DNA from: Marmoricola sp.
GTDB taxonomy: Bacteria > Actinomycetota > Actinomycetes > Propionibacteriales > Nocardioidaceae
Reading direction: 5' to 3'
DNA: 44,180 bases
NCBI GenBank assembly: GCA_025964775.1
Contig: JAOPYE010000027.1
Coordinates: 1-44,180, forward strand
In this document: positions 25,111 through 32,516 of the stretch, piece after piece
How positions within the stretch are numbered: the first letter of the stretch is position 1
Layout: each line of letters begins with the position of its first letter
Translations under genes and position numbers: made by a program
The notes under the pieces: generated by a model
Database searches by the model: none
Told to the model about the DNA's origin: nothing
What the model saw: the letters and a program-made list of their open reading frames with translations, nothing else

Positions 25111-25596
25111 ATGACAGCGCCCAAGCCGAAGCCCAACGGTCTCGACTCACCGATCATCCCGAAGGTCATGAAGTACGCCGGCAAGGTGCACGTCCGGGTC
25201 TACCGGCTGACCAACGGTCGGGTCGGCGGCAAGTGGCGGATCGGGGCGGGCTGGAAGAAGCCGGTCCCGACGCTGCTGCTCAATCACGTCGGCCGCACGT
25301 CCGGCCGCGAGTTCACCACCCCGCTGCTCTACCTCCTCGACGGCCCGAACGTGGTGATCGTCGCCTCGCAGGGCGGCCTGCCGAAGAACCCGCAGTGGTA
25401 CGCCAACTTGATTGCGCACCCGGACACCCGGGTACAGATCAATGCGGAGAAGCGTGCCGTGACGGCGCGAACGGCGACGGAACAGGAGAGGTCAGCACTG
25501 TGGCCGCGTCTGGTCGAGCTGTACGCCGACTTCGACAACTACCAGTCCTGGACAGATCGGGAGATCCCGGTGGTACTGCTCGAACCGCGCTCCTAG
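25111..25596 (+). CDS. F420-dependent nitroreductase-family (Ddn-like) oxidoreductase
   Basis: 161 aa split-beta-barrel protein of the deazaflavin-dependent Ddn/FDOR-A group. Visible motifs are LLLNHVGRTSGREFTTPLLY (F420-phosphate contact region), ASQGGLPKNPQWYANLIAHP and VQINAEKRAVTAR. Ddn of M. tuberculosis reduces quinones and activates nitroimidazoles with F420H2; natural substrates of most paralogues are unknown. ATG 25111 follows AGAGGA. It is co-transcribed with the SDR and may use the F420H2 supplied by the reductase near 6.5 kb. Confidence 0.85.
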   Translation: MTAPKPKPNGLDSPIIPKVMKYAGKVHVRVYRLTNGRVGGKWRIGAGWKKPVPTLLLNHVGRTSGREFTTPLLYLLDGPNVVIVASQGGLPKNPQWYANLIAHPDTRVQINAEKRAVTARTATEQERSALWPRLVELYADFDNYQSWTDREIPVVLLEPRS

Positions 25597-25644
25597 CCCG
25601 GGCCACGGGCCGAAAATTCGCAAATCGGATTGATCGGTCTATTT

Positions 25645-25670
25645 ACGGCGTGTCGCGGGCGACGCGCCGT
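25645..25670 (+). terminator. hairpin terminator candidate after the Ddn-like gene
   Basis: ACGGCGTGTCGC and GCGACGCGCCGT form a 12-bp inverted repeat (one T-G pair) around a 2-base centre. It lies 49 bp past the stop codon. No T run follows, as is common in high-GC actinobacteria. It probably separates the SDR-Ddn unit from the transporter operon. Confidence 0.5.
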
Positions 25671-25712
25671 CCGGAACCTTCACAGATGCCCGTTTCCCGG
25701 CCATACTCCAAA

Positions 25713-25726
25713 TAGAACACGTTTCA
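25713..25726. promoter_or_regulatory. KstR-like operator upstream of the ABC transporter operon
   Basis: TAGAACACGTTTCA fits the KstR consensus TnnAACnnGTTnnA at every fixed position. KstR is the TetR repressor of steroid catabolism in mycobacteria and rhodococci. The site is 94 bp before the receptor GTG. A possible -35 TTGTGC (25746-25751) and -10 TACTTT (25770-25775) lie just downstream of it. No kstR gene is in the window, so this is a motif match only. Confidence 0.4.
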
Positions 25727-25778
25727 GAAAGTAACCTTCGGCCTCTTGTGCAGTTATGTGATGCACATCTACTTTCTG
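25725..25778. repeat. long-spaced inverted repeat in the receptor leader region
   Basis: CAGAAAGTA (25725-25733) is repeated inverted as TACTTTCTG (25770-25778) with 36 bp between. A smaller palindrome ATGTG-ATG-CACAT (25756-25768) lies inside. The right arm covers the presumed -10 box. It could be an operator pair or part of a leader structure. Confidence 0.4.
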
Positions 25779-25819
25779 TTCGATCTCACCTCAGAAGTTC
25801 TGGCGTCAGGAGTACGGCT

Positions 25820-27331
25820 GTGCAAAGCGTGAAGGGGTCTCCCCGGGCCCGTCGAGTACTGGGAACCGGAGTGCTCGCGACGGCGATGCTCGTCACCGCC
25901 GCCTGCGGTGGCTCGGCGATCAGCCCGAAGAACGCGCTTCGGGCCAACGCAGAGGTGAACGGAACCCTCACCAGCGGCGGGACAGGGACCGGCACCGGCA
26001 CTACTGGTGGTACGGGCACCACTACCGGCACCGGGACCACCGGCACTACCGGTGGCACAGGCACGACGGGTGGCACCGGCACCACCGGTGGCACCGGCAC
26101 CACCGGTGGCACCGGCACGACGGGTGGCACCGGCACGACGGGTGGCACCGGCACCACCGGCGGCGGCACGAAGGCCGGCGCCGGGGTGAAGGCAGCCTCC
26201 TGCGCCGGGTTCAAGAACGGCCCGGGCATGACCAGCAACACGATCAAGATCGGCAACTCCTCCGACATCAGCGGTCCGGTCCCCGGCCTGTTCACCGGCG
26301 CACAGACCGCGACCAAGGCCTACGTGGCGTACTTCAATGCCACCAACCCGAACGGCATCTGCGGCCACAAACTGGCCCTGACCACGCTGGACTCGCGGAC
26401 CGACGCCGGTGCCGACCAGCAGGCGTACCAGCAGCTCTGCTCCTCGGTCTTCGCGGCGGTCGGGTCGATGTCTGCCTTCGACTCGGGCGGCGCTGCGACC
26501 GCCCAGGGCTGCGGCCTCCCCGACATCCGCAGCGCCGCCGTGACGGCTGCCCGCAACGCCTGCGGCTCCTGCTTCGGCGCCCAGGCGACCGGACCGCACG
26601 AGTTCTCCAACGAGGTCCCGGACTACTTCGTCAAGAACTACCACGCTGCCAGCCAGCATGCTGCGTTCCTCTACCTGAATGCAGGTGCCTCGGCAGAGAA
26701 CGCCAAGTACCAGCAGTCGGTCGAGACCAAGCGCGGGATGCACTTCGTCTACACCTCGGGCATCGCCGTCTCCGACTTCAACTACGGCCCGTACGTCCAG
26801 GCGATGAAGAGTGCCGGGGTCCAGTGGGTCCAGTTCATCGGCGCCTACCAGCAGTCGGTGCGGCTCGCGCAGGCGATGCAGCAGGGCGGGTTCACGCCGC
26901 AGGTCCGGTTGTTCGACCCGTCGATCTATGACTCGAACTTTCTCTCCACCGGCGGCAGCGCCGTCGAGGGCGTCGACATGTTCATCAACTTCCTGCCGCT
27001 GGACTCCAACCAGCCCGAGCTGAACCTCTACCGCCAGTGGCTCCAGCAGGTTAGCCCGGGAGCCCAGCCGACCTTCTTCGGCGAGTTCGCCTGGTCGGCC
27101 GCGAAGCTGTTCGTGGAGCAGGCCCTGGCGCTCGGCGGCAACCTGACCCGTGCGTCGCTGGTCGCCAGGGTCCGGGGCATCCACGCCTGGACCGGCGGCG
27201 GCATGCACGGCCCGATGGACGTCGGTGGGAAGCACTCGCCGTCCTGCATCCGGTTCATGACGGTCAAGGGTGGCAAGTTCGTTCCCCTGGGTGGCACCCA
27301 GTACGTCTGCCACGGCTCGAGCGTCGGGTGA
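25820..27331 (+). CDS. ABC transporter substrate-binding lipoprotein (LivK-like)
   Basis: 503 aa. A signal peptide ends in the lipobox-like MLVTAAC (Cys about residue 27). A Gly/Thr-rich linker (about residues 52-115) follows, then a type I periplasmic-binding fold (IKIGNSSDISGPVPGLF to the end). The binding domain has about eight cysteines, so disulfides are likely. It captures an unknown solute outside the membrane; the family binds amino acids, amides and aromatic or steroid acids. GTG 25820 is chosen for AGGAG seven bases upstream; an earlier GTG at 25748 would put a polar stretch before the signal. The permease starts 7 bp after the stop. Confidence 0.88.
   Translation: MQSVKGSPRARRVLGTGVLATAMLVTAACGGSAISPKNALRANAEVNGTLTSGGTGTGTGTTGGTGTTTGTGTTGTTGGTGTTGGTGTTGGTGTTGGTGTTGGTGTTGGTGTTGGGTKAGAGVKAASCAGFKNGPGMTSNTIKIGNSSDISGPVPGLFTGAQTATKAYVAYFNATNPNGICGHKLALTTLDSRTDAGADQQAYQQLCSSVFAAVGSMSAFDSGGAATAQGCGLPDIRSAAVTAARNACGSCFGAQATGPHEFSNEVPDYFVKNYHAASQHAAFLYLNAGASAENAKYQQSVETKRGMHFVYTSGIAVSDFNYGPYVQAMKSAGVQWVQFIGAYQQSVRLAQAMQQGGFTPQVRLFDPSIYDSNFLSTGGSAVEGVDMFINFLPLDSNQPELNLYRQWLQQVSPGAQPTFFGEFAWSAAKLFVEQALALGGNLTRASLVARVRGIHAWTGGGMHGPMDVGGKHSPSCIRFMTVKGGKFVPLGGTQYVCHGSSVG
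26051..26158 (+). repeat. 18-bp tandem repeat coding for a GGTGTT linker
   Basis: Six in-frame copies of an 18-bp unit (GGTGGCACCGGCACCACC and close variants) encode GGTGTT each time; related, less regular Gly/Thr codons extend from about 25975. The copies differ only at third positions. This is a coding minisatellite forming a flexible tether between lipid anchor and receptor, and its length may vary among strains. Confidence 0.85.
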
Positions 27332-27338
27332 CGCGCCG

Positions 27339-29348
27339 ATGACCGCGTTCCTGTCCTACACCGTCATCGGGCTGTTCACCGGGGCGGCCTACGCGATCGC
27401 GGCCAGTGGGCTGGTCCTGACCTACAGCACCACCCGCGTGTTCAACATCGCCCACGGTGCCGTCGGCATGGTCTTTGCCTTCGTGTACTGGGACCTGTCC
27501 CAGCGGCAGGGTTTGCCGGTCTGGCTCTCGCTCGTCCTGGTCCTGCTGGTGATGGCGCCGCTGACCGGGGTGTTCATCCAGCGGGTGCTCACTCCCGGAC
27601 TCGGTACCGCTCCCGTCGGTGTCTCCCTGGTGGTGACGGTGGCCATCCTGGTCGGCATGATCGGCATCGCGACCCAGATCTGGCCGGAGAACTCCGCGGC
27701 GCGTTCGATCCCGCAGTTCTTCCAGGGTGACCTGATCCACCTCGGCGGTGTGATCGTGACGCCGCAACAGGTGATCACGATCGTCATCTCGGCCATCGTC
27801 GCCGGTGGGCTCTACGTGCTGCTGGCCCGCACCCGGGTCGGAACGGCGATGCGCGCCAGTGTCGACAACGCCGAGCTGCTGAGCCTGTACGGCGGCCGCG
27901 CCAACGTCGTGGCGGCACTCGCCTGGGCGATCGGCACCTCGCTGGCCGCGCTCGCCGGCATCCTGCTGGCGCCCATCATCGGGCTGCAGTACTACGACCT
28001 GACGCTGCTCGTGATCTCGGCCTACGCGGCCGCGATGCTCGGCAAGCTCACCAGCCTTCCCATGACCTACGTCGGCGCGATGGGGCTGGGTCTGGCCCAG
28101 TCCTACGTCGTCGGGTACCTGCAGGACATCCCGGGTCACGACAAGCTGGGTGGACTGCCGGCCTGTGTGCCGGCGCTGTTCCTGTTCGCGATCCTCGTCC
28201 TGCTGCCGCAGGCGCCGCTGCGCATCGGCCAGGTCAAGGGCATCATCTCGGCGCCGGTCCCCACGATCAAACGCTCGCTGGTCTTCGGGGTCCTGCTGGT
28301 CGTCGGCGTCATCGTCATGGCCAGCGGGATGGCCGATTCGACCCTGACGAATGTCGGTACGGCGATCGCCTACAGCATCCTGATGCTGTCGCTGGTGCTG
28401 CTGACCGGCTACGGCGGGTTCGTCTCGCTGGCCTCCTTCGCCTTCGCTGGCGTCGGCGCGGTCGTCTACTGCAAGGTCGACCAACCGAACCTGCTCGGCT
28501 TGATCCTGGCGATCGTGATCACTGCCATTGTCGGAGCCATCGTCGCGATCCCGGTGCTGCGCCTCACCGGGCTCTACCTGGCCCTGGCGACACTGGCCTT
28601 CGGCCAACTGATGGACCAACTCTTCTTCACCTCGCAGTGGGCCTTCCAGTTCGACAACCCGCTCACCGCGCACAGGCCGTCGATCTTCGGGTTCAGCTTC
28701 GGCCGCGAAGGGCGCTACGTCGACCTGATGGCGGTGATGCTGGTCCTGGTCGCGCTGGTGGTGATCGCCATCCGGCGCGGCCGCCTCGGCCGAATGCTCA
28801 TCGCGATGCGCGACAGCCAGGCGGCCTGCGGCACCCTCGGGCTCGACCAGCGCTGGTTCCGGGTCGGCCTGTTCGCCGGGTCGGCCGGGATCGCCGGACT
28901 GTCGGGGGCACTACTGGCCGGCCTGCGGGTGACCATCAGCTCGTCGACCTTCATCTACTTCAACAGCCTGATCCTGCTGATGATCGCCGCGGTCTGGGGC
29001 GTCACCTCGATCACTGGTGCGGTCATCGGAGGCGCGTTCATGATGTACCTCCCGGTCGCGCAGTCCAACTACCCGACGTACGCCGGCCTGATGTTCGTCG
29101 TCGTCGCGGTGGGTGCCGTCATCCTCGGCCGTAACCCGAACGGCCTCACCTACTGGATGTTCAGGGTCCCGGGCTGGATCCAGGATTCGCTCTACCCGGT
29201 GCTCGCCGACAGATACCCAGGCCTGGCGCTGAAGGCCAGGGCATTCGAGGTATCCGGAGAAGAAGACGAGGCGCTGGTCCCTGTCGACGCTGCGGATGCT
29301 GGGCACAATTCTGGGGAGGTGACTTCGGATGTCGTTGCTTCACGTTGA
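27339..29348 (+). CDS. fused LivH-LivM branched-chain-type ABC permease
   Basis: 669 aa. The first half (to about residue 290) is LivH-like (GAAYAIAASGLVLTYSTTRVFNIAHGA; RTRVGTAMRASVDNAELLSLYG). The second half is LivM-like (SLVLLTGYGGFVSLASFAFAGVGA; LRLTGLYLALATLAFGQL; GRMLIAMRDSQAACGTLGLD). Usually these are two genes; here one polypeptide forms the whole pore, with about 17-19 helices. The cytoplasmic tail is acidic (GEEDEALVPVDAADAG). ATG 27339 is 7 bp after the receptor stop and the 3' end overlaps the first ATPase gene by 20 bp. Confidence 0.9.
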   Translation: MTAFLSYTVIGLFTGAAYAIAASGLVLTYSTTRVFNIAHGAVGMVFAFVYWDLSQRQGLPVWLSLVLVLLVMAPLTGVFIQRVLTPGLGTAPVGVSLVVTVAILVGMIGIATQIWPENSAARSIPQFFQGDLIHLGGVIVTPQQVITIVISAIVAGGLYVLLARTRVGTAMRASVDNAELLSLYGGRANVVAALAWAIGTSLAALAGILLAPIIGLQYYDLTLLVISAYAAAMLGKLTSLPMTYVGAMGLGLAQSYVVGYLQDIPGHDKLGGLPACVPALFLFAILVLLPQAPLRIGQVKGIISAPVPTIKRSLVFGVLLVVGVIVMASGMADSTLTNVGTAIAYSILMLSLVLLTGYGGFVSLASFAFAGVGAVVYCKVDQPNLLGLILAIVITAIVGAIVAIPVLRLTGLYLALATLAFGQLMDQLFFTSQWAFQFDNPLTAHRPSIFGFSFGREGRYVDLMAVMLVLVALVVIAIRRGRLGRMLIAMRDSQAACGTLGLDQRWFRVGLFAGSAGIAGLSGALLAGLRVTISSSTFIYFNSLILLMIAAVWGVTSITGAVIGGAFMMYLPVAQSNYPTYAGLMFVVVAVGAVILGRNPNGLTYWMFRVPGWIQDSLYPVLADRYPGLALKARAFEVSGEEDEALVPVDAADAGHNSGEVTSDVVASR

Positions 29349-30153
29349 CGATGTCGTGGTCCAGTTCGGTGGTGTGACCGCGGTCAACCACGCGAACTTC
29401 GAGGTCGACGAAGGCACGGTCACCGGCCTGATCGGCCCCAACGGCGCCGGCAAGACCACCTGCTTCAACGTCATCACCGGCCTGCAGACCCCGACGTCGG
29501 GGCGGGTCTCGCTCGATGGCCGCGACATCACCCGGATGCCGGTGCACCGCCGCAGCCGCAAGGGCATCGGGCGCACCTTCCAGCGCCTCGAGGCCTTCGG
29601 GTCGCTGACCGTGGCCGACAACGTCCGGGTCGCCCTCGACATCCACGACGGATTCGGCGGCCTGTTCCGCTCGGTCGACAACGACATCGACGAGATGCTG
29701 GAGCTGGTCGGCATCGCGGACTACGCGAATGAACGCGCCGACTCGATCCCGACCGGTACGGCGCGACTGCTGGAGTTGGCCCGTTCGCTGGCCACCGATC
29801 CGCGACTGCTGCTCCTCGACGAGCCCTCCTCGGGCCTCGACGAGTCCGAGACCGAGGCGTTCGGCGAGCTGCTGCGCCACCTCGCCGGCGAGGGCCGAAC
29901 CGTGCTCATGGTCGAGCACGACATGGACCTGGTGATGAACGTCTGCGACGTGATCCACGTGCTCGACTTCGGCACGATCATCGCCCAGGGAACCCCGGCC
30001 GAGATCCGCGCGAACCCCGTCGTCCAGAAGGCCTATCTCGGGTACGAGGACGCTCCGGAGCCGGTGGGGGCCCATGCGCGTACCGACGTGGGCGATTCCG
30101 GGTCCGATTCCGGGCCCGATTCTGACGACGACACGAAGGTGCTGGCACTGTGA
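29329..30153 (+). CDS. ABC transporter ATP-binding protein, LivG type
   Basis: 274 aa. Walker A GPNGAGKTTCF, Walker B LLLLDEPSSGLDE, switch His in VEHDMDLVM. The signature motif is unusual: SIPTGTARLLELARSL takes the place of the LSGGQ/LSYGQ loop. A low-complexity Asp/Ser tail of about 25 residues (GDSGSDSGPDSDDD) follows the domain. ATG 29329 has GGGGAGG upstream and lies inside the permease 3' end. It should pair with the next ATPase to power the fused permease. Confidence 0.9.
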   Translation: MSLLHVDDVVVQFGGVTAVNHANFEVDEGTVTGLIGPNGAGKTTCFNVITGLQTPTSGRVSLDGRDITRMPVHRRSRKGIGRTFQRLEAFGSLTVADNVRVALDIHDGFGGLFRSVDNDIDEMLELVGIADYANERADSIPTGTARLLELARSLATDPRLLLLDEPSSGLDESETEAFGELLRHLAGEGRTVLMVEHDMDLVMNVCDVIHVLDFGTIIAQGTPAEIRANPVVQKAYLGYEDAPEPVGAHARTDVGDSGSDSGPDSDDDTKVLAL

Positions 30154-30857
30154 GCGTTCCCATCCTGGAGGTCATCGACCTGCACGCCGCCTACGGGCGG
30201 ATCGAGGTGCTGCGCGGGGTCGACCTGCGGGTCCCGAAGGGCGCCGTGGTCGCACTGCTCGGCCCGAACGGTGCCGGCAAGTCGACGCTGCTCAAGGTGA
30301 TCTCCGGACAGATGGAGCAGACCTCGGGCGACATCCACCTCGGCGGCGTCCACGTCACCGGCGCGAAGCCCGATGACCTCGCACGACTCGGCCTGACCAC
30401 GATCCCCGAGGGCCGCAGCGTCTTCCCGAACCTCACGATCGAGGAGAACCTGCTGCTGATGTCCTACGCCGGGGTCCCTGCCGAGCGCGTCTTCGAGACG
30501 GCGTACTCCTACTTCCCGCGGCTGCACGAACGTCGCTTCCAGCTGGCCGGCACGCTGTCGGGTGGTGAGCAGCAGATGCTGGCGATGGCCCGCGCGCTGA
30601 CCTCGGACCCTGCCCTGTTGCTGCTCGACGAGCTGTCGATGGGCCTGGCGCCACTGATCGTGGACGAGCTCTACGAGACGGTCGCCCGGATCGCGCAGAG
30701 TGGTGTGTCGATCCTGGTGGTCGAGCAATTTGCCCGAACTGCACTGCGTGTCTCCGACTACGCTGCAGTCATGACCGGAGGCCGGGTCGTCGCGACTGGC
30801 GAACCGGACGAGATCGGCTCGATCATGGCCGACGTCATCCTGGGGGGTGCGGCATGA
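30150..30857 (+). CDS. ABC transporter ATP-binding protein, LivF type
   Basis: 235 aa. Walker A GPNGAGKSTLLK, canonical signature LSGGEQQMLAMARAL, Walker B LLLLDELSMGLAP (Leu where Pro is common), switch His position taken by Gln in VVEQFARTAL, as usual for LivF. The LivF hallmark IPEGRSVFPNLTIEENL is present. GTG 30150 overlaps the livG-like stop (GTGA) and the gene's own stop overlaps the next ATG (ATGA). It forms the second half of the ATPase pair. Confidence 0.91.
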   Translation: MSVPILEVIDLHAAYGRIEVLRGVDLRVPKGAVVALLGPNGAGKSTLLKVISGQMEQTSGDIHLGGVHVTGAKPDDLARLGLTTIPEGRSVFPNLTIEENLLLMSYAGVPAERVFETAYSYFPRLHERRFQLAGTLSGGEQQMLAMARALTSDPALLLLDELSMGLAPLIVDELYETVARIAQSGVSILVVEQFARTALRVSDYAAVMTGGRVVATGEPDEIGSIMADVILGGAA

Positions 30858-32515
30858 CCTGTGGGGAATGCGCAAAGAACACGCATGAGAAGACGCTCTA
30901 CGACAAGACGGTGGCGCGTCGGGTCGCGACAGCGAGCCGCCGTACCAAGCGGACCGTCGCGTCCGGGCTCACGCTGAGCCTGCTGGCACTGGGCGGTGCG
31001 TCGACGTTGTCGCCGGCACACGCCGCCGACTTCAGCGGTTTCCAGACCCACGCGGTCGCGACGCCGCTGCGCATCGAGGTCCACGAGCCGGCCATCCCGA
31101 TCCCGGCGGACCCGGAGCTGGAGCTCAACTTCTCTTACACCCGTGTCGACGGTTCGTCCGGCCCGAACGGCAGTGCGCGCGCCTCGGCGATGTGGCCGGG
31201 CGACGGGATCGGCGAGGGACTCAAGACCTTCGGCCAGCAGCTCGGCCTGCCCGGGGCGCTGACCGACAACGGCTATCCCGTCCAGATCAACGCCGCCACC
31301 CCCGGCGACACGGCCTCGGCGACGCAGGAGTTCTTCCCGGGCAACACCGGCAAGGTCTCGACCAGTGACACGATGTCGGTCGCCAAGGAGGGCTACGGCA
31401 CGTCGGGAGATGTCGCCCAGGGAGACAGCGGTGACGGCACCACCCCGGCGCCGACCAACCCGCTGACCGACATCACCTCGGGCAACCTGTCCGCGCTGGG
31501 CAACCTGCTGACCGGGAGCCAGACTGCAGGCCCCGGCGCTCCGCAACCGAGCTCGAGTCCACTGGGCGCACTGGGCCTGCTGGTCAACGCCGGCGGCATG
31601 GAGAGCATCTCCAGCACGAGCTACGGTGCGAACCTTGATTCTGTGGTCTCCCAGGCGACGGCGCGACTGGGCACCATCAGCCTGCTCGCCGGCATCGTGA
31701 AGCTCGACGGCGTCGAGGTGGTCGCCAAGACGACCAGCAACATCGCCGGCGGTGCGAAGACCTCGCACAGCGTGACCATCGGCGGCATGACCATCGCGGG
31801 CCAGAAGTTCGCCTTCACCGGCACCGGGTTCGTCGCAGCCGGCAACAACACCGCGATCCCGGGCCTGCCCGACACCGCGGCCGGCGCACTGGCAGCGCTC
31901 GGAATCAGCTTCAACCTCGGCAAGGTGACCGACACCAAGACCGGTTCGTCCGGCGAGGTCTCGGCCGAGGGGCTGCGGATCACGATCAAGACGGCGCCGC
32001 TGCTCTCCAAGCTGCCGAAGCTCCCGCTCGACCAGCTCATCTCCCAGCTCCCCGACCTGCCGGGCCAGGCCTCGATCCTCAAGGGCCTGATCCTCGCGCT
32101 CGGTCAGGCGACCCCGCGGGTCGATCTGGTCCTCGGGTCGGTCGACGCCCAGGCGGCGACCGTTCCGCCGATCTCGTTCCCCGGTGGAACCGGCAGCACC
32201 GGTGGCGGAGTGTCGTCGCCGACCCTGCCGGCGGCATCGAGCACCGTCCCGATCGCCACCGGACCGACGTCGGCTGAGACTCCGCCGCTGGCAGCCAGTG
32301 GCACGCCGATCAACTCGACGCCGATCAACAAGCTCTCCGGGATCCCGGGGCTCCCGCCCCTGGGCAGCATCCCGACGCTGCTCCTGCTCGCCGGACTGCT
32401 GCTCGCCGCTGGTGCCGGTTGGTACCTGCGTCGCGCCGGACTGCTGCTCTTCGGCGGAGCCACCACCTGTGCCCACGGCCTCAAGGCCGGCATCCCTGAC
32501 CTCAGGAAGGTATGA
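30854..32515 (+). CDS. secreted membrane-anchored protein of the transporter operon, unknown function
   Basis: 553 aa. A long Arg-rich N-region with an early CxxC (MTCGECAKN) precedes a signal helix ending at SPAHA-AD (about residue 58). The body is a Ser/Gly/Thr-rich extracellular part without a domain I can name; from memory it recalls choice-of-anchor surface proteins. Near the C-terminus a Pro-rich, repeat-like segment (PINSTPINKLSGIPGLPPLG) leads to one transmembrane helix, Arg residues and a 25-aa cytoplasmic tail. ATG 30854 has a G-rich ribosome site and overlaps the livF-like stop, so it is made together with the importer. It may be an extracellular partner that delivers or shields the substrate. 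Confidence 0.8.
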   Translation: MTCGECAKNTHEKTLYDKTVARRVATASRRTKRTVASGLTLSLLALGGASTLSPAHAADFSGFQTHAVATPLRIEVHEPAIPIPADPELELNFSYTRVDGSSGPNGSARASAMWPGDGIGEGLKTFGQQLGLPGALTDNGYPVQINAATPGDTASATQEFFPGNTGKVSTSDTMSVAKEGYGTSGDVAQGDSGDGTTPAPTNPLTDITSGNLSALGNLLTGSQTAGPGAPQPSSSPLGALGLLVNAGGMESISSTSYGANLDSVVSQATARLGTISLLAGIVKLDGVEVVAKTTSNIAGGAKTSHSVTIGGMTIAGQKFAFTGTGFVAAGNNTAIPGLPDTAAGALAALGISFNLGKVTDTKTGSSGEVSAEGLRITIKTAPLLSKLPKLPLDQLISQLPDLPGQASILKGLILALGQATPRVDLVLGSVDAQAATVPPISFPGGTGSTGGGVSSPTLPAASSTVPIATGPTSAETPPLAASGTPINSTPINKLSGIPGLPPLGSIPTLLLLAGLLLAAGAGWYLRRAGLLLFGGATTCAHGLKAGIPDLRKV

Positions 32516-32516
32516 G

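Noticed and set aside
25756..25768. cAMP-receptor (Crp) site TGTGA-N-CACA near the receptor gene, attractive because of the cyclase at 17 kb
   Set aside because: The spacing between half-sites is too short for the TGTGA-N6-TCACA consensus.
25597..25819. Riboswitch or small RNA in the 223-bp gap before the receptor
   Set aside because: Only a terminator-like hairpin, a KstR-like site and inverted repeats were found; no known aptamer core could be recognised.
26051..26158. CRISPR-like regularly spaced repeat
   Set aside because: The 18-bp units are directly adjacent, in frame and code for GGTGTT; there are no spacers and no cas genes.
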